From contig NZ_JAKRRW010000029.1 in NCBI RefSeq assembly GCF_026191635.1, positions 1-59,930 of the forward strand: a DNA stretch of 59,930 nucleotides. Direction: 5' to 3'. The DNA comes from Photobacterium obscurum (GTDB lineage: Bacteria > Pseudomonadota > Gammaproteobacteria > Enterobacterales > Vibrionaceae). Position numbers and translations under genes: made by a program. Below the pieces are notes generated by a model, which saw only the letters and a program-made list of their open reading frames with translations, had not been told where the DNA came from and ran no database searches. Below are positions 37,321-46,213 of the stretch, one piece after another. Position 1 is the stretch's first letter. Every line of letters starts with the position of its first letter.

Positions 37321-38181
37321 CTAGGTTCTCCATGACGGTGTTCGTGGCAATAGTCCGGCCACAGAAAAAATTGCGGCAGTGAGGCACAGAAGGGTTAGCG
37401 CAGCACCAAAGGCCATTTGGAGCTCTGAATCACTTTGGTATTGGGCACTGTAATAGAAAATAGTAAATGGCAGTGCCTCATAGCGCTCAAATACACCGCT
37501 GGGCATGCCTGCGTTGGCAACAGCGCCCGTCATCATAATAACGGCGGTATCTTCGGCTGCTCTGCCCATCGCCAACATGACGCCCCCAATAATTCCTTTA
37601 GTCGCTTGTGGTAGCAGTACCGTACGCAAAGTCTGCCAGCGTGTCATACCGAGCGATAGCGCCGTTATCTCAAGCGAAGGGGGCAAGGCTTGCAGGGCCG
37701 TTCGGGTTGCGACAGCTAAATAGGGAATGATCAACATTGCGAGGCTTAACGCAGATAAAAGTAAGCAGGTATTGGCTGATGGGAGTAACCAGTTGCGCAG
37801 AAATAGGATTAAGGTAAACCCGAACAGCCCCATCAGGATCGAAGGGATACCAGCAAGGATATCAATGCCTAGCGCAAGGATGGTTTTGAACCGTGAACTC
37901 GAGCTGGTTGCCAGCCATATCCCTGTTGCGAGCCCAGGCAAGAGGGCTAGTGATAAGGCGCTGGCCACAACCGTAATAGTACCAATGCAGGCTGGCCATA
38001 TCCCGTCCCATATGGGTTCGAGCCCAAGTAGTCCTTTGATGGGGTCGGTATCACCGAAAAATAGCGAAAGACTGAGAGTGGGCGCGCCTCGGTTTATAAT
38101 AAAACCAATGAAAAAGGTCAGGCATACCAACAGTCCGATTGTGGAGCCTAAGCACCAGAGGTGAAATAATCGTGCCTTCAT
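37321..38181 (-). CDS. Phosphate-type ABC permease (PstA-like)
   Basis: The 286-residue inner-membrane protein has about six helices and a binding-protein-dependent transport domain with LEITALSLGMTRWQTLRTVLLPQATKGIIGG, the EAA-like loop, and AMGRAAEDTAVIMMTGA, as in PstA. It overlaps the PstC-like gene by four bases. Confidence 0.87.
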   Translation of the reverse strand: MKARLFHLWCLGSTIGLLVCLTFFIGFIINRGAPTLSLSLFFGDTDPIKGLLGLEPIWDGIWPACIGTITVVASALSLALLPGLATGIWLATSSSSRFKTILALGIDILAGIPSILMGLFGFTLILFLRNWLLPSANTCLLLSALSLAMLIIPYLAVATRTALQALPPSLEITALSLGMTRWQTLRTVLLPQATKGIIGGVMLAMGRAAEDTAVIMMTGAVANAGMPSGVFERYEALPFTIFYYSAQYQSDSELQMAFGAALTLLCLTAAIFSVAGLLPRTPSWRT

Positions 38182-39044
38182 TCTGCGTCACCTTTGCGTG
38201 CATTACACTGCGCGTGTTCCATTCTTCTGATCAGCAATGTAACAGTGACACTTATCGCAAGTAACAACAGGCCGGCAGCAAACAGAGAGTTATAAGCTGC
38301 GCTGCCGTTTTCAGTTGCGAGAACCAAGCCTATATGGGCTGTTAAGCTCCGGACTGAGTCAAATACGCTGCCAGCCGGCTGCGGGGCATTTCCGGCCAAC
38401 ATTAGTGGGAGTAGGGTATCACCAATAGCCCGGCTAAAGCCCAATAACGCAGCAGTGGTCATCGCTTTGGTCGCGTTAGGTAGGACTAAGTATAAAACTG
38501 TCTGTGTATCGGTAAATCCCATGGACGCAGATGCTAGGCGGATCTGGTTTGCCAGCGGTCGGCAGTGAGTGTCTAACATCATCACCATAACAGGCAAAAT
38601 CAATAGTACGACCATTACTGCAGCGGCGAGCAGGCAAAAGCCTGAACCACTCCGAAAGGTTTCACGTAGTAACGGAACAAGTAAAAAAACAGCTGCAATA
38701 CCATAAACAACCGTCGGGACCCCGGCCATCAGTCGGATCACTCGCCGGATCCAAACTGCCATTTTTTGATAGCGATTCAACAGGCAAAAACCTGTGATGC
38801 CAACGGCAACAGGAAAAGCCAGTGTCAGAGCGATTAAACCGATCAGCCCGGAACCGATGATCATAGATAAAATGCCATATTGTCCTTGCTCTGGCATCCA
38901 GATCAGCGATAAAACTGGTGTCTCAGTATTAATGAAAACGGGCAAGGCAAACCAGAACAAAAAGCCGAACAATAACAGCATTAGAACAAATACTGTGGTA
39001 ACAAGTGCCAGCAGTATTCGCTCTGTCGTGATAGGGGATGTCAT
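38178..39044 (-). CDS. Phosphate-type ABC permease (PstC-like)
   Basis: The 288-residue inner-membrane protein has about six helices and the permease loop ASASMGFTDTQTVLYLVLPNATKAMTTAALLGFSRAIGDT. It is shorter than housekeeping PstC but fits the divergent Pst-like group. It follows the binding-protein gene by three bases. Confidence 0.86.
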   Translation of the reverse strand: MTSPITTERILLALVTTVFVLMLLLFGFLFWFALPVFINTETPVLSLIWMPEQGQYGILSMIIGSGLIGLIALTLAFPVAVGITGFCLLNRYQKMAVWIRRVIRLMAGVPTVVYGIAAVFLLVPLLRETFRSGSGFCLLAAAVMVVLLILPVMVMMLDTHCRPLANQIRLASASMGFTDTQTVLYLVLPNATKAMTTAALLGFSRAIGDTLLPLMLAGNAPQPAGSVFDSVRSLTAHIGLVLATENGSAAYNSLFAAGLLLLAISVTVTLLIRRMEHAQCNARKGDAE

Positions 39045-39047
39045 GGG

Positions 39048-39881
39048 TTATTTATTGCTAACTGGAATATATCCAGACGCGCGTATATATTCAGCACCCT
39101 GCGGACTGTAGATAAAATCAATAAATTCTCGCACCAGTCCTTGAGGCTCGCCTTTGGTATTCATGTATAGCTTGCGCACAATAGGGTATTCGCCAGATGC
39201 ACAGGCTTCATTGGTAGGTTGGACATTATCTAGAACTGGCGCTTTAACCATGCTGTCTATATAGCCGACGCTACTGTAGCCAATGGCACCAGGATCGCGT
39301 GCGATGGCTGTCTTCATTGCGCCATTAGACGGCACAACATTGGCGTGATTGACCATCGGTGAGTTGTGAAGCAATTTTTTTACAAAAACGGCACGGGTAC
39401 CACTGGCCTCATCTCGGGTGAAAATGTTGATAGCGCGATCATTTCCGCCTAGAGACTGCCAGTTGGTGATTTTGCCTGCAAAGATATCGGCCACTTCTTG
39501 CTGGGTTAATGCTTGAATTGGATTTGACGGATTGATGATGACCGCAACGCCATCAATAGCGAATGGGAACGAGATCAGCCCGTGTTTTGCTTCACTCGGC
39601 TTCAATGGTCGGCCGGTGTTTCCAATCTCAACCAGGCCTTTGGCCACTTGTTGGGCGCCTACACCAGATCCTCCTCCCGCGATTGTGATACGGATTTCGC
39701 TATTGGCCTTCATAACAGCCTTGGCGGCTTGTTTCATAACCGGGATATGCGCTGTTCCCCCTGCGATATTGATCGTTCCAGAACGTCCTTTGAAACTGTC
39801 TAGATCAGAAGCCTGACTGATAGCCGGAATAAAACACAGGCCACAAACAAGCAACCGGATAAAACCAGATTTGAGTCGCAT
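39048..39881 (-). CDS. Phosphate-binding protein (PstS-like)
   Basis: The 277-residue periplasmic protein has a signal peptide (ending SQA) and PstS-type binding loops: GGGSGVGAQQVAKG, IGNTGRPL and TRDEASGTRAVF. It delivers phosphate or a related oxyanion to the permease. I chose ATG 39881 because AAGGTGATTTT lies before it; an upstream start would add ten residues. No Pho box was recognised upstream, and no phoU or phoBR gene lies nearby. Confidence 0.88.
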   Translation of the reverse strand: MRLKSGFIRLLVCGLCFIPAISQASDLDSFKGRSGTINIAGGTAHIPVMKQAAKAVMKANSEIRITIAGGGSGVGAQQVAKGLVEIGNTGRPLKPSEAKHGLISFPFAIDGVAVIINPSNPIQALTQQEVADIFAGKITNWQSLGGNDRAINIFTRDEASGTRAVFVKKLLHNSPMVNHANVVPSNGAMKTAIARDPGAIGYSSVGYIDSMVKAPVLDNVQPTNEACASGEYPIVRKLYMNTKGEPQGLVREFIDFIYSPQGAEYIRASGYIPVSNK

Positions 39882-40254
39882 AAAATCACCTTTTTGTTGG
39901 AACTGAAGCACAGGGAAAGCATCACGGATGTATCCGGTGCCGATTTTGAACGTAAAAGATTACGCCTACCGAGCGGACAAAACAATATGTACTACAAATG
40001 AAGTGTGATATTACTAATTGATTTAAATCACAATTTTAAAAGGTGTGGGAGTGAGAGCGGTGCTTTAGTCCACTATTGCGAAAGCTAATCCAAATGTGAA
40101 GAGGCAGTTATCCTGGAACCTTAGGTTAACACCATTTGTTATATCGGGGATGAGTTAGAAGATGCCATAAGGCTCTCGAAATAAACAGATTGCAAGGAGA
40201 GCTGATATAGGCTTTCTTTCGCTCTGCGCTTTCGGAAAATCAGTGTTCCTAAAC
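39882..40254. other. Intergenic region without a recognised gene
   Basis: The stretch lies upstream of the PstS-like gene and should contain its promoter. I saw no clear operator or open frame. Confidence 0.4.
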
Positions 40255-40360
40255 GAGTCAGCGTGCCTCTGCTGACTCGGGGTTGTCCAGAAACTACTTA
40301 GGGTGATAGCTCTAAAGCTGGCTTACACAAAGATAAGCTAGCAACTCATGCTAGCTTTTA
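40255..40360 (+). other. Structured stretch, possible small RNA or leader
   Basis: Two strong stems lie here. GAGTCAGC (40255) pairs with GCTGACTC (40271-40278). Further on AAGCTAGC pairs with GCTAGCTT around AACTCAT (about 40334-40356) and is followed by TTATCCTCTTCTT, which resembles a terminator. It sits 200 bases before the metal-uptake operon. No open frame is present. Confidence 0.4.
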
Positions 40361-40481
40361 TCCTCTTCTTACAACTTTGGCTGGTGGCTATCTGATTGGT
40401 CATAACCCAGACTTTCCGCCTTTATGCCTTCCTAGCCACACCACCAGTTGCTACCTGTGCTTTACATAAGTAAACAATGTA

Positions 40482-40532
40482 AATGTGATGCCAATGCAAA
40501 CGATTATCAATTAAATTGCTTGGCATTACATT
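40482..40532. promoter_or_regulatory. Fur-like box nested in an inverted repeat
   Basis: The core AACGATTATCAAT (40499-40511) matches the Fur-box core AATGATTATCATT at 11 of 13 positions. It is flanked by AATGTGATGCCAATGCAA (40482-40499) and TTGCTTGGCATTACATT (40516-40532), which are inverted copies with two differences. It lies 25-75 bases before the first gene of the metal operon. Confidence 0.6.
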
Positions 40533-40557
40533 ACCATCGATTTTGCTGTGTTCACTC

Positions 40558-41187
40558 ATGCTGTTAAAGAATAAGGCTGTTCAAATTTGGGCTCGTCGCC
40601 TGCATATCTACATTTCAATGGCGCTGTTGTTAGTGGTGCTGTTCTTTTCAGTGACGGGTATTACATTGAATCGCCCCGAGTTTTTCGTAACCAGTGAGCC
40701 GACAGTTGATGAGGTTGCTATTCAGTTACCTAATGCGCTAATAGCGTCAGGTTCTCGTGAATTCGTGCCAGATGAAGAGCAATTAGTAGCATTTCTTACC
40801 GAGCAAGCCGAGATTTCCGGTAAACCATCTGATGTTGAGATATTTACTGAAGTTGAAAATGGCGAGCTGCTAGAAGGCGAGATATCGCTGAATTATAAGG
40901 GGCCAGGTTTCAATGCTTCGGTGTTTATCGATCTGACAACTCAAGAAGCGGTTGTTGAGAAATCGCACTACGGCGTAATCGCTGTTCTTAATGATCTGCA
41001 CAAAGGCCGTAATAGTGGCGAGGTGTGGAAATGGTTCATCGATATTACCGCGCTATTGATGGTCTTTTTTGTTTTGACCGGTGTATGCCTGTTATTTCCC
41101 AAGAAAAAAACATTTAGCACATCCCTAAAGTGGACGGCGGTGGGCTCGCTGGCAACCTTACTTATATTTATTTTTGCTGTTCCTTAA
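40558..41187 (+). CDS. PepSY-associated membrane protein, metal operon
   Basis: The 209-residue protein has an N-terminal membrane helix (ISMALLLVVLFFSVTGITLN), a periplasmic domain (about 45-150) and two C-terminal helices. The segment LHIYISMALLL and LNDLHKGRNSGEVWKWFIDITALLMVFFVLTGVCLL are typical of PepSY-associated TM proteins found with iron or siderophore uptake genes, where they may reduce or release metal. ATG 40558 is chosen because the residues before it do not fit the family. First gene of the operon. Confidence 0.82.
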   Translation: MLLKNKAVQIWARRLHIYISMALLLVVLFFSVTGITLNRPEFFVTSEPTVDEVAIQLPNALIASGSREFVPDEEQLVAFLTEQAEISGKPSDVEIFTEVENGELLEGEISLNYKGPGFNASVFIDLTTQEAVVEKSHYGVIAVLNDLHKGRNSGEVWKWFIDITALLMVFFVLTGVCLLFPKKKTFSTSLKWTAVGSLATLLIFIFAVP

Positions 41188-41221
41188 CGCTCAGCTGTAT
41201 TTGTTTTTAAAAGGATTTCTC

Positions 41222-41743
41222 ATGACCTTTATTTCAAAATCGCTTCTGGCTATGTCAGTGGCATTACCGCTGGCGTTTAGCGTGAATGCGAAGCCCATTC
41301 CTGAAACTGCCTCCATGGATGTTGAGTTCGAGTTACCTAAGATTCAAACCTCAATGTACGCACGGCCATATGTCGCGGTATGGATCGAAGATGCAAACCG
41401 AAAACCAGTGCGTACGGTTCAACTTTGGGTAGGCAAGGATGAGTGGCTGAAAGATCTTCGTAGCTGGTGGCGGAAAGTCGGTCGCTATGACCGCGGTTTG
41501 GTTGATGCGGTGACATCGGCTACGCGTCCTGCTGGCGAATACCGCTTTGTTTGGGATGGTCTTGACGACGGCGGCAAGCGGGTAGAGCAGGGGGAGTATA
41601 CCTTCTACGCTGAGGTTGTTCGTGAACATGGTGGCCGAAATTATATTCGCCAAAAAATGACGCTAGGCGAATCGACATTTACTCACCAGATCCCACCGAC
41701 CAAAGAGACTGGCTCTATCACGTTAAGTTATAACGTTCGTTAG
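41222..41743 (+). CDS. DUF2271 exported protein, metal operon
   Basis: The 173-residue protein has a signal peptide (ending VNA) and a DUF2271 domain with YVAVWIEDANRKPVRTVQLWVGKDEWL and VDAVTSATRPAGEYRFVWDGLDDGGK. DUF2271 proteins are periplasmic and are often encoded beside PepSY proteins and FMN-binding redox proteins. AAAAGGA lies before ATG 41222. Its function is not known. Confidence 0.85.
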   Translation: MTFISKSLLAMSVALPLAFSVNAKPIPETASMDVEFELPKIQTSMYARPYVAVWIEDANRKPVRTVQLWVGKDEWLKDLRSWWRKVGRYDRGLVDAVTSATRPAGEYRFVWDGLDDGGKRVEQGEYTFYAEVVREHGGRNYIRQKMTLGESTFTHQIPPTKETGSITLSYNVR

Positions 41744-41803
41744 AGCTGATAAACCGTGCTGTCGAATCCTGTAATCAATATAAACCCTTAAAGAGCTTCA
41801 ATA

Positions 41804-42640
41804 ATGATTAAGAGCAAAAAGATTAAAGCATTATCCATAGCATGTGCTGTTGTTGCGGGTATGGCCGTAACTGCAACGGCAAATGCCCACCCGCGTTGGA
41901 TTGTTCCTTCACACTTTACTGTTTCAAAAGAAGGTGGTGATTGGCTGACCTTTGATGTGACAGCGTCACATGGCACGTTTGTTTTCGATAAACCTGCTGG
42001 CAGTGAAACCGGTGAAATTATCATGCCCGATGGCCGTACTCAGTGGCCTTCATATGTCACTAAGGGTAAGCGCCGCTCAATTTTTGACTTCTATTTTGAA
42101 GAGGAAGGTACGCACAAGGTACGAGTGAACAATGTTCCTTCTTATTACACGCAGTACAAAGCTGGTCGTCGTGACACGGTGAAGTGGGCCAAAGCGCATA
42201 AAGCTGAACGCGATCAGGTATTGCCAAAGAAGGTTCGTGATGTTGTTACTCAACTTAGCTATACCCGTGCTGAAACATACGTCACCGTCGGTAAACCAAC
42301 GACCAAAGCTTTTGAGCTGGAAGGTAAGTACCTAGAGCTAGTTCCTGTGACGCACCCATCGGATATCGTTGAAGGTGAGGACGTGACCTTCCAATTCTTC
42401 TTTAACGGTGAGCCTCAGCAGGGCGTGACAGCTGAGATCACGCGTGAAGGGACATTATATCGTAACCATCAGGAGCAAATTGATGTTGTCAGTGACGAGC
42501 AGGGCATGGTGACGTTCACACCTGATACCGCAGGTCGTTGGTTGATGAAAGCAAATTATAAGGGGGATCTGCCAAATAATCCTCTGGCTGATAGAGCGAG
42601 CGTCAATGTTCATCTGACGTTTGAAGCGGTACTTCAGTAA
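41804..42640 (+). CDS. DUF4198 exported protein, metal operon
   Basis: The 278-residue protein has a signal peptide (ending ANA) directly followed by HPRWIVPSHF, the start of a DUF4198 domain. The domain ends in a carboxypeptidase-like Ig fold with GVTAEITREG and TFTPDTAGRWLMKANY. DUF4198 proteins are exported and are often found with nickel, cobalt, zinc or iron uptake genes. The N-terminal His after cleavage could bind metal; this is inference. Confidence 0.85.
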   Translation: MIKSKKIKALSIACAVVAGMAVTATANAHPRWIVPSHFTVSKEGGDWLTFDVTASHGTFVFDKPAGSETGEIIMPDGRTQWPSYVTKGKRRSIFDFYFEEEGTHKVRVNNVPSYYTQYKAGRRDTVKWAKAHKAERDQVLPKKVRDVVTQLSYTRAETYVTVGKPTTKAFELEGKYLELVPVTHPSDIVEGEDVTFQFFFNGEPQQGVTAEITREGTLYRNHQEQIDVVSDEQGMVTFTPDTAGRWLMKANYKGDLPNNPLADRASVNVHLTFEAVLQ

Positions 42641-42701
42641 TTATTAATAGCCTGCAGATGCAGGCTGTATATCTCCCAATATTTAAGCTGTAGAGGTTTT
42701 T

Positions 42702-43019
42702 ATGAAAAAGCGTACAGGCCTGCTAATTCTCACTTTTTCTTCTATATTTTCGGCATCGGCAAACGCGCATTTCCCATTAATGAGCTGCTGGTTGGAATCT
42801 GGCAAGGTACTGTGTGAAGCTGGCTACAGTGACGGTAGTTCAGCGGTTGACTATAACGTAGATATGTTTGATTACGACGACAGCCTGATAGGTAAAGCAA
42901 CAACGGACAAGCGTTCAATTGCCGAGTTTGATATGCCTGACACTGACTTTTATTTGGTTTTTGATGCAGGCCATGAAAGCCCGGTTGAAGTCGACGTTGT
43001 TGAGATTTCAGAAAAATGA
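42702..43019 (+). CDS. Small exported protein, metal operon
   Basis: The 105-residue protein has a signal peptide (ending ANA), then HFPLMSCWLESGKVLCEAGYSDG with two cysteines that may form a disulfide, and an acidic beta-rich remainder. After cleavage the mature protein begins with Ala-His or His. It overlaps the next gene by four bases (ATGA). Family not recognised. Confidence 0.7.
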   Translation: MKKRTGLLILTFSSIFSASANAHFPLMSCWLESGKVLCEAGYSDGSSAVDYNVDMFDYDDSLIGKATTDKRSIAEFDMPDTDFYLVFDAGHESPVEVDVVEISEK

Positions 43020-43588
43020 ACAGTCAGACAGTACTCCCTGATGACGGCGGTAGAGAGGGCAAATGGGTTGCCTTGTCTATTGCGGTGATATTGCTGGTGG
43101 CCACTGCCTTGATTCCCTACCACCAGACTGCCAGTCAACAAGATGAACTCGCCTTACATCAGATATCAATTCAGGATTTGCCCTCGCTAGAGTTGGCGAT
43201 GATTGCAGATCTTCGTTTGGCTCATGAGGAAATTCGTAATCTTCGCCAAGACAACCTTGAGTTCAAGGGAACTGATTATTGGCCTCAGGTCAATGAGCTA
43301 GAGGAACTATGGTTAGCCCCTTTTGTCCAGGACAAGAGTTGGGAGCATAAAGGTAAACACCAATGGAAAAAGATAGCGGACGGTTTTTATCTTGGTAAGC
43401 GCCAGCTTGAAGAAGGTTCAGCCTCTGTTATTTTGCATTCTCAGTATCAACAACCTGATATCTGGCTGGACTTGAATGGTAAAGCAGGAACGTGGGTTGC
43501 TTCTACTCCGCTTTCAGTTTCTGCGTTGATTGATGCCGGTTGGATTCAAGTCGTTTTCTCTGCTCAAGAAGACGTTCATCTCCATTAA
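43016..43588 (+). CDS. DUF6162-like membrane-anchored protein, metal operon
   Basis: The 190-residue protein has one N-terminal helix (about 18-36) and a periplasmic domain with LRLAHEEIRNLRQDN and WPQVNELEELWLAPFVQDKSWEHKGKHQWKKI. The layout fits the DUF6162 family, found beside metal ABC transporter genes. Its biochemical role is unknown. The start overlaps the previous stop. Confidence 0.72.
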   Translation: MNSQTVLPDDGGREGKWVALSIAVILLVATALIPYHQTASQQDELALHQISIQDLPSLELAMIADLRLAHEEIRNLRQDNLEFKGTDYWPQVNELEELWLAPFVQDKSWEHKGKHQWKKIADGFYLGKRQLEEGSASVILHSQYQQPDIWLDLNGKAGTWVASTPLSVSALIDAGWIQVVFSAQEDVHLH

Positions 43589-43632
43589 TTATCTGCTTTG
43601 TCGAATTCCTCGGCAGAGCTAATGGTATTCAC

Positions 43633-44586
43633 ATGAAATTAGAATTAAAAAATCTGCTTTTAAAAAAACAGGCAAAATTAAGTCGTCTTTTCAAAATTGC
43701 TTCTGCTGCCATCTTGATGCTAAGTGCGACGGGCGCGCAGGCTAAAGATAAAATGACCATTGGCATTACGCTGCAACCTTATTACAGCTATGTGAAAGCC
43801 GTTGTTGGTGATAAAGCAGAGGTATTGCCTTTGGTTGATGCTGGGTTTAATCCGCATAACTATTTGCCACAGCCAAATGACCTACGTCGATTGGAAAAAA
43901 TGGATGTGATAGTGGTTAATGGTATTGGTCATGATGATTTTGCGCTTAAAGTCATTCAGGCCGCCAACCGTGATGATCTCGTTGTAATTGAAGCGAACAA
44001 AGATGTTCCGTTGCTACCGGCAATGGGTCAGTCTGTTGGTGATGGGGCCGTGAACCCGCATACGTTTGTTGGTTTATCGACCACTGTTCAGAAGGTTTAT
44101 ACCATCGCCAACGAGCTGGCCAAGCTAGATCCTGATAATGCGCGTTATTACCGTAAAAATGCACGAAAATACGCCACAAATTTCCGCAAGTTGAAGCACG
44201 AGGCGATGCTGACTCTGGGCGATTTGGATACGAGTGGCATGATCGTCGCAACAACACATAATGCTTATGGCTACCTTCTTCAGGAGTTTGGCGTTGACGT
44301 TGCAGCTGTTATTGAGCCTGCGCACGGCGTCGAACCAAGTGCCAGCCAGCTTCAGGAAACGATTAAAAAGATCCGCCAATCCGGTATTGATGTGCTGTTT
44401 TATGAGCTCAATATGCCGAACCGTTATGTCGATACCATCGAGAAAGCTACGGGTGTTCAACTGTATCGTTTCTCCCATATGACGCATGGCCCTTATGAGG
44501 CTAGTAAAGTCGAAGTAGAGATGAAAGCAAACCTTGATACTTTGGTTCAATCCATGCAGTTTGCTGCGCAAAAGAAAGGTAGCTGA
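43633..44586 (+). CDS. ZnuA-like metal-binding protein
   Basis: The 317-residue periplasmic protein is a cluster A-I (ZnuA/MntC-type) solute-binding protein. It has a long N-terminal signal segment (ending AQA, about residue 36), and metal-ligand histidines H75 (NPHNY), H143 (NPHTFV) and H209 (TTHNAYGYL); H282 and H285 (SHMTHG) are extra. It lacks the long His-rich loop of typical ZnuA. Zinc, manganese and ferrous iron are all possible. ATG 43633 is chosen because the signal sequence starts there; an earlier in-frame start would run into the preceding gene. Confidence 0.87.
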   Translation: MKLELKNLLLKKQAKLSRLFKIASAAILMLSATGAQAKDKMTIGITLQPYYSYVKAVVGDKAEVLPLVDAGFNPHNYLPQPNDLRRLEKMDVIVVNGIGHDDFALKVIQAANRDDLVVIEANKDVPLLPAMGQSVGDGAVNPHTFVGLSTTVQKVYTIANELAKLDPDNARYYRKNARKYATNFRKLKHEAMLTLGDLDTSGMIVATTHNAYGYLLQEFGVDVAAVIEPAHGVEPSASQLQETIKKIRQSGIDVLFYELNMPNRYVDTIEKATGVQLYRFSHMTHGPYEASKVEVEMKANLDTLVQSMQFAAQKKGS

Positions 44587-44588
44587 TT

Positions 44589-45332
44589 GTGGGTCCGAAT
44601 ATTTGTTTGAAAAATGTCGGCCTGCAATATGGTGACAATACGATCTTGCATGATATCTGCCACGGATTTTCACCAGGTCAATGTCATGTCGTGATGGGGC
44701 CTAACGGTGGCGGTAAAACATCACTGTTGCGCTCAATCCTTGGGCTGACACCGTTTTCCGGCGATATACAGATCCAGTGGCCGGAAAACAAAGGCAACGT
44801 CGGCTACGTGCCGCAAAAAGCCGCTTTTGAATCTAGCCTGCCACTAACCGTGATGGACTTTATTCTGCTTAATCAGAGCCGGACTCCGTTGTTTTGGCCT
44901 AAGTGGCGAAATCGTAGCAAAGAGCAGTCCCACGCACTTGCACAACTCGAGCGTGTCGGCATGTCAGCTCGTGCGGATCGCCGTATGGGCCAACTATCTG
45001 GCGGAGAGCAGCAGCGCGTGCTGTTTGCCCAAGCATTGTTGGATAATCCTGACCTAGTGGTACTAGATGAGCCGACGACGGGGATGGATGAGCAGGGGGT
45101 ACGTTACCTTGAATCGCTCATTCATGAGTTAGTCGCCGAGAATAAAACGGTGTTGGCGGTTCATCATGATGTAACGGCAGTGCGCCGCCTTGATGCCCGA
45201 GTGCATGTGGTGAATCGTCAGCTTATTGATAGCGGCTCTGTCGCAGACGTTTTGGTTCCGGAAAAAATAGAGCGTCTGTTTAATCATTACAGTGCGGCTC
45301 CTCAAACTGCTGATTTGGAGGATGCGGCATGA
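44589..45332 (+). CDS. Metal ABC transporter ATPase (ZnuC-like)
   Basis: The 247-residue ATPase has Walker A GPNGGGKTSLL, signature LSGGEQQRV, Walker B LVVLDEPTTG and the H-loop AVHHDVTA, as in ZnuC/MntB. It starts at GTG 44589 with AAAGGTAG before it, two bases after the binding-protein stop. Its stop overlaps the permease start (ATGA). Confidence 0.9.
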   Translation: MGPNICLKNVGLQYGDNTILHDICHGFSPGQCHVVMGPNGGGKTSLLRSILGLTPFSGDIQIQWPENKGNVGYVPQKAAFESSLPLTVMDFILLNQSRTPLFWPKWRNRSKEQSHALAQLERVGMSARADRRMGQLSGGEQQRVLFAQALLDNPDLVVLDEPTTGMDEQGVRYLESLIHELVAENKTVLAVHHDVTAVRRLDARVHVVNRQLIDSGSVADVLVPEKIERLFNHYSAAPQTADLEDAA

Positions 45333-46207
45333 TGGATGTTATCCGTGCCTGGGCACAGTCCGGCGTTGATGTAGGTTGGCTTAGTGAAAGTTTCTCCTAC
45401 GCATTTATGATCAATGCAGTCGTTGCTGCGCTATTACTTGGTCCATTGCTGGGCGGCTTGGGTACCTTGGTGATTGCAAAACGACTGGCATTCTTTTCTG
45501 AAGCGGTAGGCCACGCGGCGTTGACGGGGATTGCACTCGGTGTATTACTGGGTGAACCGCCTGAGAACCCAATCATCGGCTTGTTTAGCTTCTGCATGAT
45601 TTTTGCTCTGCTGCTTCACTTTGTCCGAAACCGTACAAACGTGCCGTACGACACTTTAGTTGGAGTATTCCTTGCCTTGGCGCTTGCGGTCGGAGCTGCA
45701 TTGTTGATGTACGTTGCCCGTAAGATCAACATTCATATGCTGGAAAATGTGCTGTTTGGTTCCATCTTGACGGTAACTGACCAAGATTTGTTGATACTAG
45801 CGTTGAGTTGCTTGCTGATCATATTGGTGTTGATCCCGACCTTTAACAGGATCTTGCTGACCTGTATTAGCCCTGATATTGCACGGGTGCGTGGTTACGC
45901 GACCAATTTTTATGATTATCTGTTTGTGATGATGATTACGCTCGTAACCATCGCCTCGGTCAAAATTGTCGGGGCTGTGCTTGTTGGGGCACTATTGCTG
46001 ATCCCCGGAGCGACGGCCAGGCTGTTGACGAAAAACATGGGTGACTTTGTGCTGATGTCGGCCCTCCTTGCGACTATTAGCTGCCTGATTGGAACGATTC
46101 TACCGATGGAGCTACAGTTACCAGTTCCTTCAGGTGCTGCCATCATCATTGTCTCTGCCTTGTTCTTCTTAACTGCGACTTGTTACCGCATTGTACGTAA
46201 AGGGTGA
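45329..46207 (+). CDS. Metal ABC transporter permease (ZnuB-like)
   Basis: The 292-residue inner-membrane protein has about eight helices and the ABC-3 family segments LGGLGTLVIAKRLAFFSEAVGHAALTG and VKIVGAVLVGALLLIPGATA. It forms the channel of the uptake system with the ATPase. ATG 45329 overlaps the previous stop; ATG 45332 is an alternative. Confidence 0.92.
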   Translation: MMDVIRAWAQSGVDVGWLSESFSYAFMINAVVAALLLGPLLGGLGTLVIAKRLAFFSEAVGHAALTGIALGVLLGEPPENPIIGLFSFCMIFALLLHFVRNRTNVPYDTLVGVFLALALAVGAALLMYVARKINIHMLENVLFGSILTVTDQDLLILALSCLLIILVLIPTFNRILLTCISPDIARVRGYATNFYDYLFVMMITLVTIASVKIVGAVLVGALLLIPGATARLLTKNMGDFVLMSALLATISCLIGTILPMELQLPVPSGAAIIIVSALFFLTATCYRIVRKG

Positions 46208-46213
46208 TTAAAC

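Noticed and set aside
39882..40557. Possible cobalamin or molybdenum-cofactor riboswitch before the metal operon
   Set aside because: The stems do not fit either consensus and I could not find the conserved core bases.
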